Source: Noviherbaspirillum suwonense
GTDB taxonomy: Bacteria > Pseudomonadota > Gammaproteobacteria > Burkholderiales > Burkholderiaceae_D
Direction: 5' to 3'
Assembly (NCBI RefSeq): GCF_900182955.1
Contig: NZ_FXUL01000006.1
Location: forward strand, 124,001-188,000
DNA length: 64,000 nt
Position numbers and translations under genes: made by a program. The notes under the pieces were generated by a model. That model saw nothing but the letters and a program-made list of their open reading frames with translations, had not been told where the DNA came from and did no database searches. Below are positions 8,010 to 18,600 of this stretch, piece by piece (positions within the stretch are counted from its first letter, which is position 1; each line of letters opens with the position of its first letter).

Positions 8010-10241
8010 ATGCATGACCCTGTCAAAGTCCGGCCCTGCGGCTGCCTGCTGCAAGCGGCGCGCAAGAACATCATCGCGCTCAACTTCGTCGCCCTGCTGG
8101 CTGCATGCGGCGGCAACAACAGCGGCGACGACGCCGCTCCCACGCCGGCCCCGGCTCCAGCACCCGCGCCGGCCCCAGCACCCGCGCCGGCTCCAGCACC
8201 CACGCCGGCTCCAGCTCCAGCGCCCACGCCGGCCCCATCGCCGGCCCCATCACCATCACCATCACCAGCCCCGTCGCCAGTAGCGGCCAACACGGTGACC
8301 GCTACATCCAGCGAAATGGCGGGGCTGGCGCTCTATGTCGGGCAGGCCAGGCAGGTCGCGCTGCATTTCGGCACTTCCGATGGCGGGACCGCCAGCGACC
8401 TGGCGCTCGCGTTCCCGGAAGGCGGCCTGCCGGCGGGCTGGACCGTGGCCGGCAATGGCATCCGGTGCGAACGGGTGGATGCCGGCGGCGCCTGCGAGCT
8501 TGCGCTGAATTACGCGCCGGCCGCCGTCGCCGCGCCGTCCGTGCTGACGGTGCCATTCACCTTCCGCAACAACCGGGGCGAGGGCGGCGCAGGCAGCATG
8601 TCTGTCGGCTACAGGGCGCTGGCGGCCAATGCCGCGGTCGCCACGGCCGACCCCGCGGGCCCGGTGCGGGGCGTGGTCGGCAAGAGCAGCGCGGTGACCC
8701 TGGTCTTCACCACCAACGACGGTTCGGTTGCGACCGAACTGCACCTGGACGACAAGCTGGCCGACTTGCCGGCGGGATGGAGCAGCGACAGCAGCGGCCT
8801 GGATTGCGCCGCGTTCGGCGCCGGCAATGACTGCCGGCTCGGCCTGCGCTACCTGCCATCGGCATTCACGCCGGCGTCGACGCTGGCGCTCCGCTACCGC
8901 TACCGCGACAGCAGCGGCAGGCAGCAGTCGGCCAGGGTCACGATCGATTATTCGGCGCTCGCGCCCAACACCCTCGTCGCGGTATCCAGTCCTGCGGGCA
9001 TGATCCGCGCGCGGCCCGGCGCAAGCCAGCAGGTGACGCTCGCTTTCTTGCCCAGCGACAGCGGCGGCGCCGGCAACGTCCGCCTGATCACCGACCTGAA
9101 AATGCTGCCGCCGGGATGGACCGTCAAGTCGTCCGTGCTGCCCTGCGCGCAAGCCGGCAGCCAGGGCGACTGCAGCATGACCCTGGTCTACGCCCCCGGC
9201 GAAAACCAGCCGGCGGGCAGGCTGGAACTGGACTATGCCTACACCGACGCCGTCGGGCGCAAGCTTGCGGGCAAGGCCGACATCGCCTACGCGTCGCATG
9301 ACTTCCGGGCTTACGTCACGGACTTTGGCGATTTCCGGAACGGCGCGCTGGTCGGCGGCGTTCGCCAGTGCGAACTCGACAGTGCGGGCAAGCTGGCCGG
9401 ATGCGTGAAGGCCGAATCCACCTGGCCCGGGGTCGGCGCCAGCAGCATCGCGCTGCGCGAGGGGCATGCCTACATCGGGGCTTACGCCAACCAGCGGCAG
9501 GGCAGGCCGGCAAGGGCGGTGACCGTCTGCGATATTGCGGACGACAACGCGCTCACGGGCTGCGCCGACAGCGGTCCGGTATTCGACCAATTGATCGGCC
9601 TTGGCATCAACCGCCTGGGCGCCTTCATTCTTGCGACGCCGGTGGATTATCCGCAGCTCACCCATTGCTCACTGGCGGAGGGCGGCCGCCTGGACCCGGC
9701 CTCCTGCAATACCTTTTCCATTGCGGTCTTCGCCCCGGTCGCCCCCACCGCGATAACGACTTCCGAGACGGGTTTTTATGTCGTCGGAAGCAATTTTGCC
9801 GGAGTCCAGAACCTGTATTCCTGCAGGTTCGACAAGGAGGAGCCGGACTGCAAGGTCTTCCCGTTGGGCTACCCGAAATATATCGTTCAGCGCATGAGCA
9901 GCGGCCAGGCAGGCGACAGGCGTTACCTTTACCTGGCCGCGGCGCCACTGGCGGACCCCGGGAAGGCGGCCGGAACGGTCGTCAAGTGCATGCTCGACGC
10001 CGAGGGCGCGGTCGCCGGTTGCGACCAAGGCGGCATCCCGCCGGGATTGTCGCCAGGCGACTTCATCCGCATCGGCGACATCAGCGTGGACGGCGCCGCG
10101 ATCGATTTGGTCGCCGGCCCCGGCGACGATAGCCGCAAGATCTACCGGTGCGCCATCGACCAGCAGACCGGGGACCTGGCCGGCTGCGCCAGCGCCGGCG
10201 AAGTCCCCGGCCTGGTCAACAGTGCGATTGCGCGGCGTTAA
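8010..10241 (+). CDS. large secreted lipoprotein: Ala-Pro linker, three Ig-like repeats, Cys-pair repeat domain
   Basis: A 743-residue protein of unknown function. A signal peptide ends in the lipobox LLAAC (Cys33), so it is probably an outer-membrane lipoprotein. Residues 44-91 are an almost pure Ala-Pro/Ser-Pro linker. Three homologous units of about 110 residues follow (roughly 92-205, 206-320, 321-430), each with a conserved LPAGW/LPPGW core, one Cys pair and a Y-rich end strand. The last 300 residues carry about six short repeats of the form C-x(2)-D-x(n)-G-x-L-x(2)-C-x(3)-G, probably propeller blades. GGAGGAG lies directly before the ATG, which rules out the longer frame from 7812. It is flanked by unrelated genes and is probably monocistronic. 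Confidence 0.8.
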   Translation: MHDPVKVRPCGCLLQAARKNIIALNFVALLAACGGNNSGDDAAPTPAPAPAPAPAPAPAPAPAPTPAPAPAPTPAPSPAPSPSPSPAPSPVAANTVTATSSEMAGLALYVGQARQVALHFGTSDGGTASDLALAFPEGGLPAGWTVAGNGIRCERVDAGGACELALNYAPAAVAAPSVLTVPFTFRNNRGEGGAGSMSVGYRALAANAAVATADPAGPVRGVVGKSSAVTLVFTTNDGSVATELHLDDKLADLPAGWSSDSSGLDCAAFGAGNDCRLGLRYLPSAFTPASTLALRYRYRDSSGRQQSARVTIDYSALAPNTLVAVSSPAGMIRARPGASQQVTLAFLPSDSGGAGNVRLITDLKMLPPGWTVKSSVLPCAQAGSQGDCSMTLVYAPGENQPAGRLELDYAYTDAVGRKLAGKADIAYASHDFRAYVTDFGDFRNGALVGGVRQCELDSAGKLAGCVKAESTWPGVGASSIALREGHAYIGAYANQRQGRPARAVTVCDIADDNALTGCADSGPVFDQLIGLGINRLGAFILATPVDYPQLTHCSLAEGGRLDPASCNTFSIAVFAPVAPTAITTSETGFYVVGSNFAGVQNLYSCRFDKEEPDCKVFPLGYPKYIVQRMSSGQAGDRRYLYLAAAPLADPGKAAGTVVKCMLDAEGAVAGCDQGGIPPGLSPGDFIRIGDISVDGAAIDLVAGPGDDSRKIYRCAIDQQTGDLAGCASAGEVPGLVNSAIARR
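8139..8281 (+). repeat. imperfect 18-base tandem repeats encoding the Ala-Pro linker
   Basis: Copies of a CCGGCYCCAGCACCCRCG-like unit, decaying into CCATCACCA triplets towards the right. They code for the proline-rich linker of the lipoprotein. Unit loss or gain of 18 bases would keep the frame and change linker length. Confidence 0.75.
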
Positions 10242-10372
10242 GCAGGCTTTAACGCGCACCTTTAATCGATGGTCTTTCCCTGCCCGGACGGCGCTCGCCG
10301 CATCCGGGCAGCATATTCCGTTGGGCTGCGGCGCAGTGGCTGCCCGGCGCGGGTATGTTCCGCAAATCGCGG

Positions 10373-10378
10373 TATAAT
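10373..10378 (+). promoter_or_regulatory. -10 element upstream of rhlE
   Basis: A perfect TATAAT 64 bases before the rhlE ATG. No good -35 hexamer is found at the right distance, so this is a half-supported promoter. Confidence 0.4.
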
Positions 10379-10441
10379 CCCCAGTTCTAAAAATTTCCCA
10401 TTATCCGGTGCAGTTCGCCCGCTCGGGAACCCACCCATACC

Positions 10442-11896
10442 ATGTCCGACATCCAGTCTGCAGCCGCGCCAACGCCCGCGGCACCCATCCGCTTTGAAGA
10501 TTTCGGCCTGTCGCCAGACATTTTGCGCGCGCTGTCCGACCAGGGATATGTCCACCCGACGCCGATCCAGGCCGAGGCCATTCCCATCGTGCTGCAGGGG
10601 CGCGACGTGATGGGCGCAGCCCAGACCGGCACCGGCAAGACCGCCGGCTTCGCGCTGCCCATCATCCAGCTGCTGCTGGCCACCGCCAGCAGCAGCGCGT
10701 CCCCCGCGCGCCACCCGGTGCGCGCGCTGATCTTGACGCCGACCCGCGAACTGGCCGACCAGGTTGCGGAAAACGTCAAGGCCTACTGCCGCCACACGCC
10801 GCTGCGCTCGACCGTGGTGTTCGGCGGCATCGACATGGCGCCGCAGACGGCTGCGCTGCGCGCCGGCGTCGAGATCGTGATCGCCACGCCGGGCCGGCTG
10901 CTCGACCATGTGCAGCAAAAGACCATCAGCCTGTCGCAGACCCAGATCCTGGTGATGGACGAAGCCGACCGCATGCTGGACATGGGCTTCCTGCCCGACC
11001 TGCAGCGCATCATCAACCTGCTGCCCAAGGCGCGGCAGAACCTGATGTTCTCGGCAACCTTCTCGCCGGAAATCAAGAAACTGGCATCCAGCTTCCTCAA
11101 CGACCCGGTCACCATCGAGGTTGCGCGCAGCAATGCCACCGCCGACCGCGTGACCCAGGTGGTCTACAAGGTCGCCGAGGACGACAAGCGCGACGCGGTG
11201 CTGCACCTGATCCGCGGCCGCGACCTGAAGCAGATCCTGGTGTTTTCCAACACCAAGATCGGCGCGTCGCGGCTGTCGCGCCACCTGGAGCAGGAAGGCG
11301 TCAAGGCGTCCGCGATCCACGGCGACAAGACCCAGAACGAGCGCATGGCGGCGCTGGAAGCATTCAAGAACGGCGGCGTCGACGTGCTGGTGGCGACCGA
11401 CGTCGCCGCGCGCGGCCTCGACATTTCCGACCTGCCGTGCGTGATCAACTATGACCTGCCGTACAACGCCGAGGACTATGTCCACCGGATCGGCCGCACC
11501 GGCCGCGCCGGCGCATCGGGCGACGCGATCTCGCTGTATTCCGACAAGGATGCGCGGCTGCTGCAGGACATCGAGAAGCTGATCCGCACCAAGCTGACGC
11601 CGGTGGCGCTGGAAGGCTTCACGCCGCGGCCGGCCAGCGGCGAACGCAGCCATGCCGAGCGCGGCGAGCGTCGTCCGCGCCGCGAGGAAGGCGCGCGCGA
11701 GCCGGCGTCCCGCGACGTGCGCACCGCCGCGCCGCGCAGCACCGGCTATGCGCCGCGCCGCGAAAAGGTCGATCCCTGGTTCCTGAAACCCTATGAACCC
11801 AGCGTGTCCTCGCCTCAGCCGGCCAACGAGCCGCGCGACAGCACGGCCAAGCCGCAAAAGCGGGCAGCCCTTCTGGGCGGCATCCCGAAGCGCTGA
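10442..11896 (+). CDS. rhlE: ATP-dependent DEAD-box RNA helicase RhlE
   Basis: A 484-residue RNA helicase. The Q motif precedes motif I AQTGTGKT at residues 60-67; then PTRELADQV, TPGRLLDHV, the DEAD box VMDEADRMLDMGF, SAT, and motif VI HRIGRTGRAG near 350. The last 100 residues are basic, disordered and rich in Arg, as in RhlE proteins, and probably bind RNA. These enzymes remodel structured RNA during ribosome assembly and mRNA decay. The order of motifs and total length agree with RhlE rather than DbpA or SrmB. Confidence 0.93.
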   Translation: MSDIQSAAAPTPAAPIRFEDFGLSPDILRALSDQGYVHPTPIQAEAIPIVLQGRDVMGAAQTGTGKTAGFALPIIQLLLATASSSASPARHPVRALILTPTRELADQVAENVKAYCRHTPLRSTVVFGGIDMAPQTAALRAGVEIVIATPGRLLDHVQQKTISLSQTQILVMDEADRMLDMGFLPDLQRIINLLPKARQNLMFSATFSPEIKKLASSFLNDPVTIEVARSNATADRVTQVVYKVAEDDKRDAVLHLIRGRDLKQILVFSNTKIGASRLSRHLEQEGVKASAIHGDKTQNERMAALEAFKNGGVDVLVATDVAARGLDISDLPCVINYDLPYNAEDYVHRIGRTGRAGASGDAISLYSDKDARLLQDIEKLIRTKLTPVALEGFTPRPASGERSHAERGERRPRREEGAREPASRDVRTAAPRSTGYAPRREKVDPWFLKPYEPSVSSPQPANEPRDSTAKPQKRAALLGGIPKR

Positions 11897-11969
11897 CCCG
11901 GCGCCGCAGGCGTGGACGGATATCCATTCGCGCCGGCGGCCAACTAGCCGGACAGGCAGCCTCCCAGGT

Positions 11970-12857
11970 TCATCCCTCGCCGTGGTCCGGCGCCGGCAAG
12001 GCATGCCGGCTTTTCCACTCCAGCACCGCGCTTTGCCAGAACTCGGCCACCGTCTGCGGCCGCGGCATGGACAGGCCAAGAAAGCCAGCTGCCTGCATCA
12101 GCCCGTCCAGCGGACGAGCGGTGTCGAGCGCCGCCGCGCCGGTCTGCTTGGACAGCTTCTCCCCGCGTTCATTGACCAGCACCGGCACATGCATGTAGCG
12201 CGGCGTCGGCAGGCCGAGCAGGCGCTGCAGGTAGATCTGGCGCGCCGTCGAGTCGAGCAGGTCGGCGCCGCGAACGATGTCGGTGATGCCGCAGTCGCCA
12301 TCGTCGACCACCACCGCTAGCTGGTAGGCCCAGTAGCCGTCGGCGCGCTTGAGCACGAAGTCGCCGACCTCGGTCGCCAGGCGCTGCCGCACCGGCCCGG
12401 CCCAGCGGTCGTCGAAGGAAATGACCTGGTCCGGCACGCGCAGCCGCCAGGCGCGCGCGGCCCGGCCTGGCGCCAGGCCGGCGCGGCAGGTGCCCGGGTA
12501 GACCGCGGCGCCGTCCGAGGCCACGCCGATGCGCGAGTCGGCGATCTCGCGCCGGCTGCAGCCGCAAGGGTAGACCGCTCGGCCGAGCTGCTCGAATGCG
12601 GCCTGGTAAAGCGCCTTGCGCCGGCTCTGCCATACCGGCTGCTCATCCCACTGCATCCCATGCGCCTGCAGCGTCTGCATGATGGATTGCACCGCGTCCG
12701 GCAGGGCGCGCGTCTCGTCGATGTCCTCGATCCGCAGCAGCCAGGCACCGTCGTGGGCGCGGGCGTCCAGGCAGCTGGCGACGGCGGCGACCAGCGAGCC
12801 GGCGTGCAGCGGGCCGGTGGGGGAGGGCGCGAATCGCCCGCGATAGGCGCTCTTCAT
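11970..12857 (-). CDS. gluQRS: glutamyl-Q tRNA(Asp) synthetase
   Basis: A 295-residue truncated GluRS paralogue that attaches glutamate to queuosine at position 34 of tRNA-Asp. The signature region is [15 protein letters not shown] (residues 7-21, HIGH equivalent). A Zn-binding set is formed by YPCGCSRRE and the later YPGTC; the KMSKS equivalent is KLSKQTG near 235. No anticodon-binding domain is present, as expected. Its ATG overlaps the lysR stop (ATGA), so it is translated after lysR; the longer open frame to the right is antisense to lysR's own frame and not real. Confidence 0.92.
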   Translation of the reverse strand: MKSAYRGRFAPSPTGPLHAGSLVAAVASCLDARAHDGAWLLRIEDIDETRALPDAVQSIMQTLQAHGMQWDEQPVWQSRRKALYQAAFEQLGRAVYPCGCSRREIADSRIGVASDGAAVYPGTCRAGLAPGRAARAWRLRVPDQVISFDDRWAGPVRQRLATEVGDFVLKRADGYWAYQLAVVVDDGDCGITDIVRGADLLDSTARQIYLQRLLGLPTPRYMHVPVLVNERGEKLSKQTGAAALDTARPLDGLMQAAGFLGLSMPRPQTVAEFWQSAVLEWKSRHALPAPDHGEG

Positions 12858-13777
12858 GCCGGCGTCTCCAGCAGCCGGCGCTTCATGTCGTCTTCGGACA
12901 GCCGCGCGAGAAACCATTTCATCGCTTTGCCGCGGGCGCTGCTGCGCCAGGCCAGGTGGGCCGCGCCGGCGGGCTTGGCCTCGACCGTCGCCTTTTCCAC
13001 CAGCCGTCCGGCGGCGATATGCGGCGCGGCCAGCATGCGCGGCAGGTGGCCGCAGCCCAGGCCGGCCAGCTGCGCGGTCAGCTTGGCCTCCAGCGACGGC
13101 ACCGTCAGCGTTTCCTGCCCGCTCAGGAGGCCGGACGTCATGCCCGGCAGCATGCGCCCGGTGTCGCCCGCGGCCACGGCCCGGTAGCGCTGGATCAGCT
13201 CGGCCGGCAGCGGGCCGGCCACGCCGGCCAGCGGATGCGAGGGCGCTACCGCGAACACCCACTCGATGCCGCCCAGCACGCGGGTGCGGAAGTCGCTGCT
13301 CATGCGCATCGCGTCCGGTCCGTCGTAGGCCGCGCCGATGGCCATGTCGGCGCGGTCGGTCAGCAGCGACTCCCAGACGCCGGACAATACCTCGGCGCTG
13401 ATCCGCAGCCGCGTGCCCGGCTGCTCGCGGTCGAATTCCGCGATCAGCGGCACGATGCGCTCGAACGGGATCACGCTGTCGACCACGATGCGCAGTTCCG
13501 CCTCCCAGCCGGCGGCGGTGCGCCTGACCCGCTGTTCCAGCGCCTCCGCCGCCTGCAGCAGGTGGCGGCCATGGTTGAGCAATTCCTCGCCGGCCGAGGT
13601 CAGCCGGGCGCGGTGGCCGCGCCGGTCGAACAGCAGCACGTCGAGGTCTTCCTCCAGCTTGCGCACCGTATAGGTCAGCGCCGACGGCACCCGGTCGAGC
13701 GCGGCGGCGGCGGCGGCAAAGCTGCCGCGGCGGTCGATTTCGTCGAGGATGCGTAGAGATTCGAGCGTCAGGTTCAT
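12854..13777 (-). CDS. LysR-family transcriptional regulator
   Basis: A 307-residue LTTR. Residues 1-62 form the winged helix ([20 protein letters not shown], then [14 protein letters not shown]), and the rest is the periplasmic-binding-like effector domain. It is divergent from the pirin gene, and the intergenic region holds a palindrome of LTTR type only 11 bases from its own start. It therefore probably represses itself and controls the pirin gene. The arrangement LysR-pirin is common in betaproteobacteria; the inducer is unknown. The gene overlaps gluQRS by four bases. Confidence 0.88.
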   Translation of the reverse strand: MNLTLESLRILDEIDRRGSFAAAAAALDRVPSALTYTVRKLEEDLDVLLFDRRGHRARLTSAGEELLNHGRHLLQAAEALEQRVRRTAAGWEAELRIVVDSVIPFERIVPLIAEFDREQPGTRLRISAEVLSGVWESLLTDRADMAIGAAYDGPDAMRMSSDFRTRVLGGIEWVFAVAPSHPLAGVAGPLPAELIQRYRAVAAGDTGRMLPGMTSGLLSGQETLTVPSLEAKLTAQLAGLGCGHLPRMLAAPHIAAGRLVEKATVEAKPAGAAHLAWRSSARGKAMKWFLARLSEDDMKRRLLETPA

Positions 13778-13788
13778 CGAAAACGTAG

Positions 13789-13805
13789 GTTCAGAAAATT
13801 TGAAC
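13789..13805. promoter_or_regulatory. LysR-type operator in the lysR-pirin intergenic region
   Basis: GTTCA-N7-TGAAC, a 17-base dyad whose inner part fits the T-N11-A rule for LysR binding. It lies 11 bases from the lysR start and about 45 bases upstream of the pirin -10 candidate (TATAGT, 13850-13855). Confidence 0.65.
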
Positions 13806-13896
13806 GATTAGTGCAGGATTATGCCCTTATCCGCGCTGCGCGTAACGTTTATAGTGCGTCATGTCCAACGCAATCTCATTCAAAGGAGTCGATGTC

Positions 13897-14595
<699 letters not shown>

Positions 14596-14655
14596 GAGCT
14601 GGCTCTGGCTAGCGTGCAGTAAGCGACTGAAGGGCCTTGCACCCTTCATAACGCG

Positions 14656-14684
14656 ACGAAGCCCGGCAAGCCGGGCTTCGTTTT
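14656..14684 (+). terminator. Rho-independent terminator after the pirin gene
   Basis: An 11-bp perfect stem (arm ACGAAGCCCGG) with loop CAAG, followed by TTTT. It lies 60 bases after the pirin stop and just before the convergent trhO end. Confidence 0.85.
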
Positions 14685-14700
14685 CAACCCGGTCTACGGT

Positions 14701-15567
14701 TTACGCATTTGCCGGCGCTTCCACCGGTTTTTCCGCGCAATGGGGGCAGGACACGCCATACTGGTATGACGGCGACAGCTGCTCGCGCGGCGTGACTACT
14801 GCGCGGCAGGCATAGCATTGCACCGTGGGCGTGGCTTCCAGCTTCGGGTTCAGCGCGGTGCGGCGGTCGAACACGAAGCAGTCGCCGGTGTAATGCGCGC
14901 CGCCGACTTCCTCGAAATACTTCAGGATGCCGCCTTCCAACTGGTAGACATGGTCGTAGCCGATGTTCTGCATGTGGATCGCCGCCTTCTCGCAGCGGAT
15001 GCCGCCGGTGCAGAACGTCACCACGGTCTTGTCGGCCAATGCATCCTTCTGCGCTGCGACCACCTCCGGGAATTCGCTGAACTTCTCGATCCGGTAGTCC
15101 AGCGTATTGTCGAAGGTGCCGACATCGACCTCGAACGCGTTGCGGGTATCCATCATCACCACCGGGCGGCCGTCGTCGTCATGGCCCTGGTCCAGCCAGC
15201 GCTTGAGCACCGGGGCGGTCACGGCCGGCGCGCGTCCCAGCTCGGGCTTGATCAGCGGATTCTTCATCGTGATGATCTCGCGCTTGAGCTTGACCAGCAT
15301 GCGCTTGAACGGCTGCTCGTCGGAGTAGCTTTCCTTGACCTCGATGTCGGCGAAGCGCGGGTCGGCGCGCAGCCACTGCAGGAAGGTGTCGATGCCGGCG
15401 CGGCTGCCGGCCAGGAACAGGTTGATGCCTTCGGGGCTCAGCAGGATGGTGCCCATCAGCCCGAGTTCGGCGCACAGCGCCTGGAACGCGGGACGTTTTT
15501 CCGCCGTGTCATCGAACGTGATGAATTTATAGGCGGCAATATTGACGAATTCGGGAAGGGGTGGCAT
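14701..15567 (-). CDS. trhO: tRNA uridine(34) hydroxylase TrhO
   Basis: A 288-residue rhodanese-domain protein of the YceA/TrhO family, which makes 5-hydroxyuridine at the tRNA wobble position using oxygen. An N-terminal acylphosphatase-like domain (about 10-95) is followed by the rhodanese domain with the active-site loop [11 protein letters not shown] (Cys near residue 187). The C-terminus holds two CxxC pairs (CYAC, CPHC), a zinc-like knuckle typical of the long form. Length and motifs agree with the family. Confidence 0.92.
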   Translation of the reverse strand: MPPLPEFVNIAAYKFITFDDTAEKRPAFQALCAELGLMGTILLSPEGINLFLAGSRAGIDTFLQWLRADPRFADIEVKESYSDEQPFKRMLVKLKREIITMKNPLIKPELGRAPAVTAPVLKRWLDQGHDDDGRPVVMMDTRNAFEVDVGTFDNTLDYRIEKFSEFPEVVAAQKDALADKTVVTFCTGGIRCEKAAIHMQNIGYDHVYQLEGGILKYFEEVGGAHYTGDCFVFDRRTALNPKLEATPTVQCYACRAVVTPREQLSPSYQYGVSCPHCAEKPVEAPANA

Positions 15568-15626
15568 GCCAGGAAATCTAAGTCATTGATTCGTCAGCAT
15601 TATAAACCCCAGTGTGGCGCGCGCGC

Positions 15627-15652
15627 CAAAAACCGGGCCGGAACCGGCCCGG
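15627..15652 (-). terminator. hairpin upstream of dnaE, leftward terminator-like
   Basis: CCGGGCCGG (15633-15641) and CCGGCCCGG (15644-15652) form a 9-bp stem; on the minus strand it is followed by five T. It lies between trhO and dnaE and would stop antisense transcription coming leftward out of dnaE. With a two-base centre, the two innermost pairs must open to form a loop. Confidence 0.4.
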
Positions 15653-15672
15653 CCTGCAGGTAAAATACCCGG

Positions 15673-18600
15673 ATGACTTCTCCGCAATTCGTCCACCTCC
15701 GCCTCCATTCCGAGTTCTCCATCGCCGACGGCCTGGTCCGCATCGACGACGTGGTCAAGGCCGCTGCGAAAGACTCCCAGCCGGCGCTCGCGATCACCGA
15801 CCTGGCCAACCTGTTCGGCATGGTCAAGTTCTACAAGGCCGCGCGCGGCAAGGGCGTCAAGCCCATCGCCGGCTGCGATGTCTGGATCACCAATCCCGAC
15901 GACCGCGAAAAGCCATGCCGGCTGCTGTTGCTGGTGAAGAATAAACAAGGCTACCTGCAGCTGTGCGAACTGCTGTCGCAGGCCTGGCTGACCAACCTGT
16001 ACCGCGGCCGCGCCGAGATTCGCGCCGAATGGCTGCAGGCGCTGGAACCGGGCGGGCTGATCGCGCTGTCCGGCGCGCACTTCGGCGACATCGGCTGCGC
16101 GCTGGAACGCGGCAACCCGCAGCTGGCCGAACGCTGCGCAGAGCGCTGGGCGGCGGTCTTCCCCGGGCATTTCTATATCGAGATCCAGCGCGCCGGCCAG
16201 CCCAACATGGAGCAGCAGGTGCGGCAGTCGGTGGCGCTGGCGGCGAAGCTGCAGCTGCCGGTGGTGGCGACGCACCCGGTGCAGTTCCTGTCGGCCGACG
16301 AGTTCGTCGCCCACGAGGCGCGCACCTGCATCGCCGAGGGCGAGATCATGGCCAATGCGCGCCGGCCCAAGCGCTTCAACGACCAGCAGGCATTCAAGAC
16401 CCAGGCCGAGATGGCCGCGCTGTTCGCCGACCTGCCGGGCGCGCTGGAAAACAGCGTCGAGATCGCGCGCCGCTGCAACCTGGTGCTGGAACTGGGCAAG
16501 CCCAAGCTGCCCAACTTCCCGACGCCGGACGGCATGACCATCGACGAATTCCTGGTGGCCGAGTCGAAGGCGGGCCTGGAGCTGCGCCTGAACCACCTGT
16601 TTCCCGACCCCGCGGTGCGGGAAGAAAAGCGGGCGCGGTATGAGGAGCGCCTGAAATTCGAGACCGACACCATCATCAAGATGGGTTTCCCCGGCTACTT
16701 CCTGATCGTGGCCGACTTCATCCGCTGGGCCAAGAACAACGGCGTGCCGGTGGGGCCGGGCCGCGGCTCGGGCGCCGGCTCGCTGGTGGCCTATGCGCTG
16801 TCCATTACCGACCTCGACCCGCTGGCCTACAACCTGCTGTTCGAGCGCTTCCTGAACCCGGAGCGGGTGTCGATGCCCGATTTCGACATCGACTTCTGCC
16901 AGGAAGGCCGCGACCGCGTGATCCAGTACGTGAAGGATCGCTACGGCCGCGACGCGGTGTCGCAGATCGCCACCTTCGGCACCATGGCCGCCAAGGGCGC
17001 GGTGCGCGACGTCGGCCGCGTGCTCGACATGGGCTACAACTTCTGCGACGGCATCTCCAAGCTCATCCCGTTCAAGCCGGGCAAGCTCGTCACCATCGCC
17101 GACGCGATCGAGGAAGAGCCGCTGCTCAAGGAGCGGATGGAGAACGAGGAGGAAGTCAGGCAGCTGCTGGAACTGGCGCAGCAGGTCGAAGGCATCGCCC
17201 GCAACATCGGCATGCATGCGGGCGGCGTGCTGATCGCGCCCGGCAAGCTGACCGACTTCTGCCCGCTGTACACGCAGGGCGGCGACGCCGGCGTGGTGTC
17301 GCAGTATGACAAGGACGACGTCGAAGCCGTCGGCCTGGTGAAGTTCGACTTCCTGGGCCTGACCACGCTGACCATCCTCGACCGCGCGGTGCGCTACATC
17401 CGCCAGCTCGACCCGGCGATGGCCGAGTTCAGCCTGGACACGCTGCCGCTGAACGACAGGGCGTCGTACGAGCTGCTGACCAAGGCGCGGACGGTCGCGG
17501 TGTTCCAGCTGGAAAGCCGCGGCATGCAGGGCATGCTGAAGGACGCGCGGCCCGACCGCTTCGAGGACATCATCGCGCTGGTGGCGCTGTACCGGCCGGG
17601 TCCGATGGACCTGATCCCGGACTTCTGCAAGCGCAAGCACGGCGAACGCTTCGACTATCCCGACCCGCGCACCGAGGGCATCCTGTCCGAGACCTACGGC
17701 ATCATGGTCTACCAGGAGCAGGTGATGCAGATGGCGCAGGTCATCGGCGGCTATTCGCTGGGCGGCGCCGACCTGCTGCGCCGCGCGATGGGCAAGAAGA
17801 AGGCCGAGGAAATGGCCGAGCACCGGAATATCTTCCGCGAAGGCGCCGCCAAGAACGGCCTGACCACGGAGAAGGCCGACGAGATCTTCGACCTGATGGA
17901 GAAGTTCGCCGGCTACGGCTTCAACAAGTCGCATGCGGCGGCCTATGCGCTGCTGTCGTATTACACCGCGTACCTGAAGGCGCATCACCCGGCCGCGTTC
18001 ATGGCGGCCAACCTGTCGCTGGCGATGGACGACACCGACAAGATCAAGATCCTGGTCGAGGACGCGACCGACATCTGCGGCCTGACGCTGCTGCCGCCGG
18101 ACATCAACCTGTCGGACTACCGCTTCATGCCGGTCGGCGAGCCGCCGAGCGTGACCAAGAAGAAGGTCAAGGGCATCCGCTACGGCCTGGGCGCGGTCAA
18201 GGGCTCGGGGCAGGGCGCAATCGAGGCCATCGTCGCGGCCCGCCGCGATGGCCCGTTCACCGACTTGTTCGACTTCTGCAAGCGGGTCGACAAGAAGCAG
18301 ATCAACCGCCGCACCATCGAGTCGCTGATCCGCGCCGGCGCCTTCGACAGCATGGAGGTGGATCGCGGCATCCTGCTGGCTTCGGTCAGCTTCGCGATGG
18401 AATGCGCGGAGCAGGCCGAAGCATCCGCCAACCAGGTCAGCCTGTTCGGCGGCGACCACAGCGACATGGTGGCCCCGCCCGAATATGTGAAGGCGCAGCC
18501 GTGGAGCGAGAAGCAGAAGCTGACCGAGGAAAAGACCGCGCTCGGCTTCTACCTGTCCGGCCACCTGTTCAATGCCTATGCCGAGGAAGCGCGCAAGTTT

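Noticed and set aside
8139-8281. CRISPR-like array
   Set aside because: The repeats are contiguous 18-base units without spacers and code for the Ala-Pro linker.
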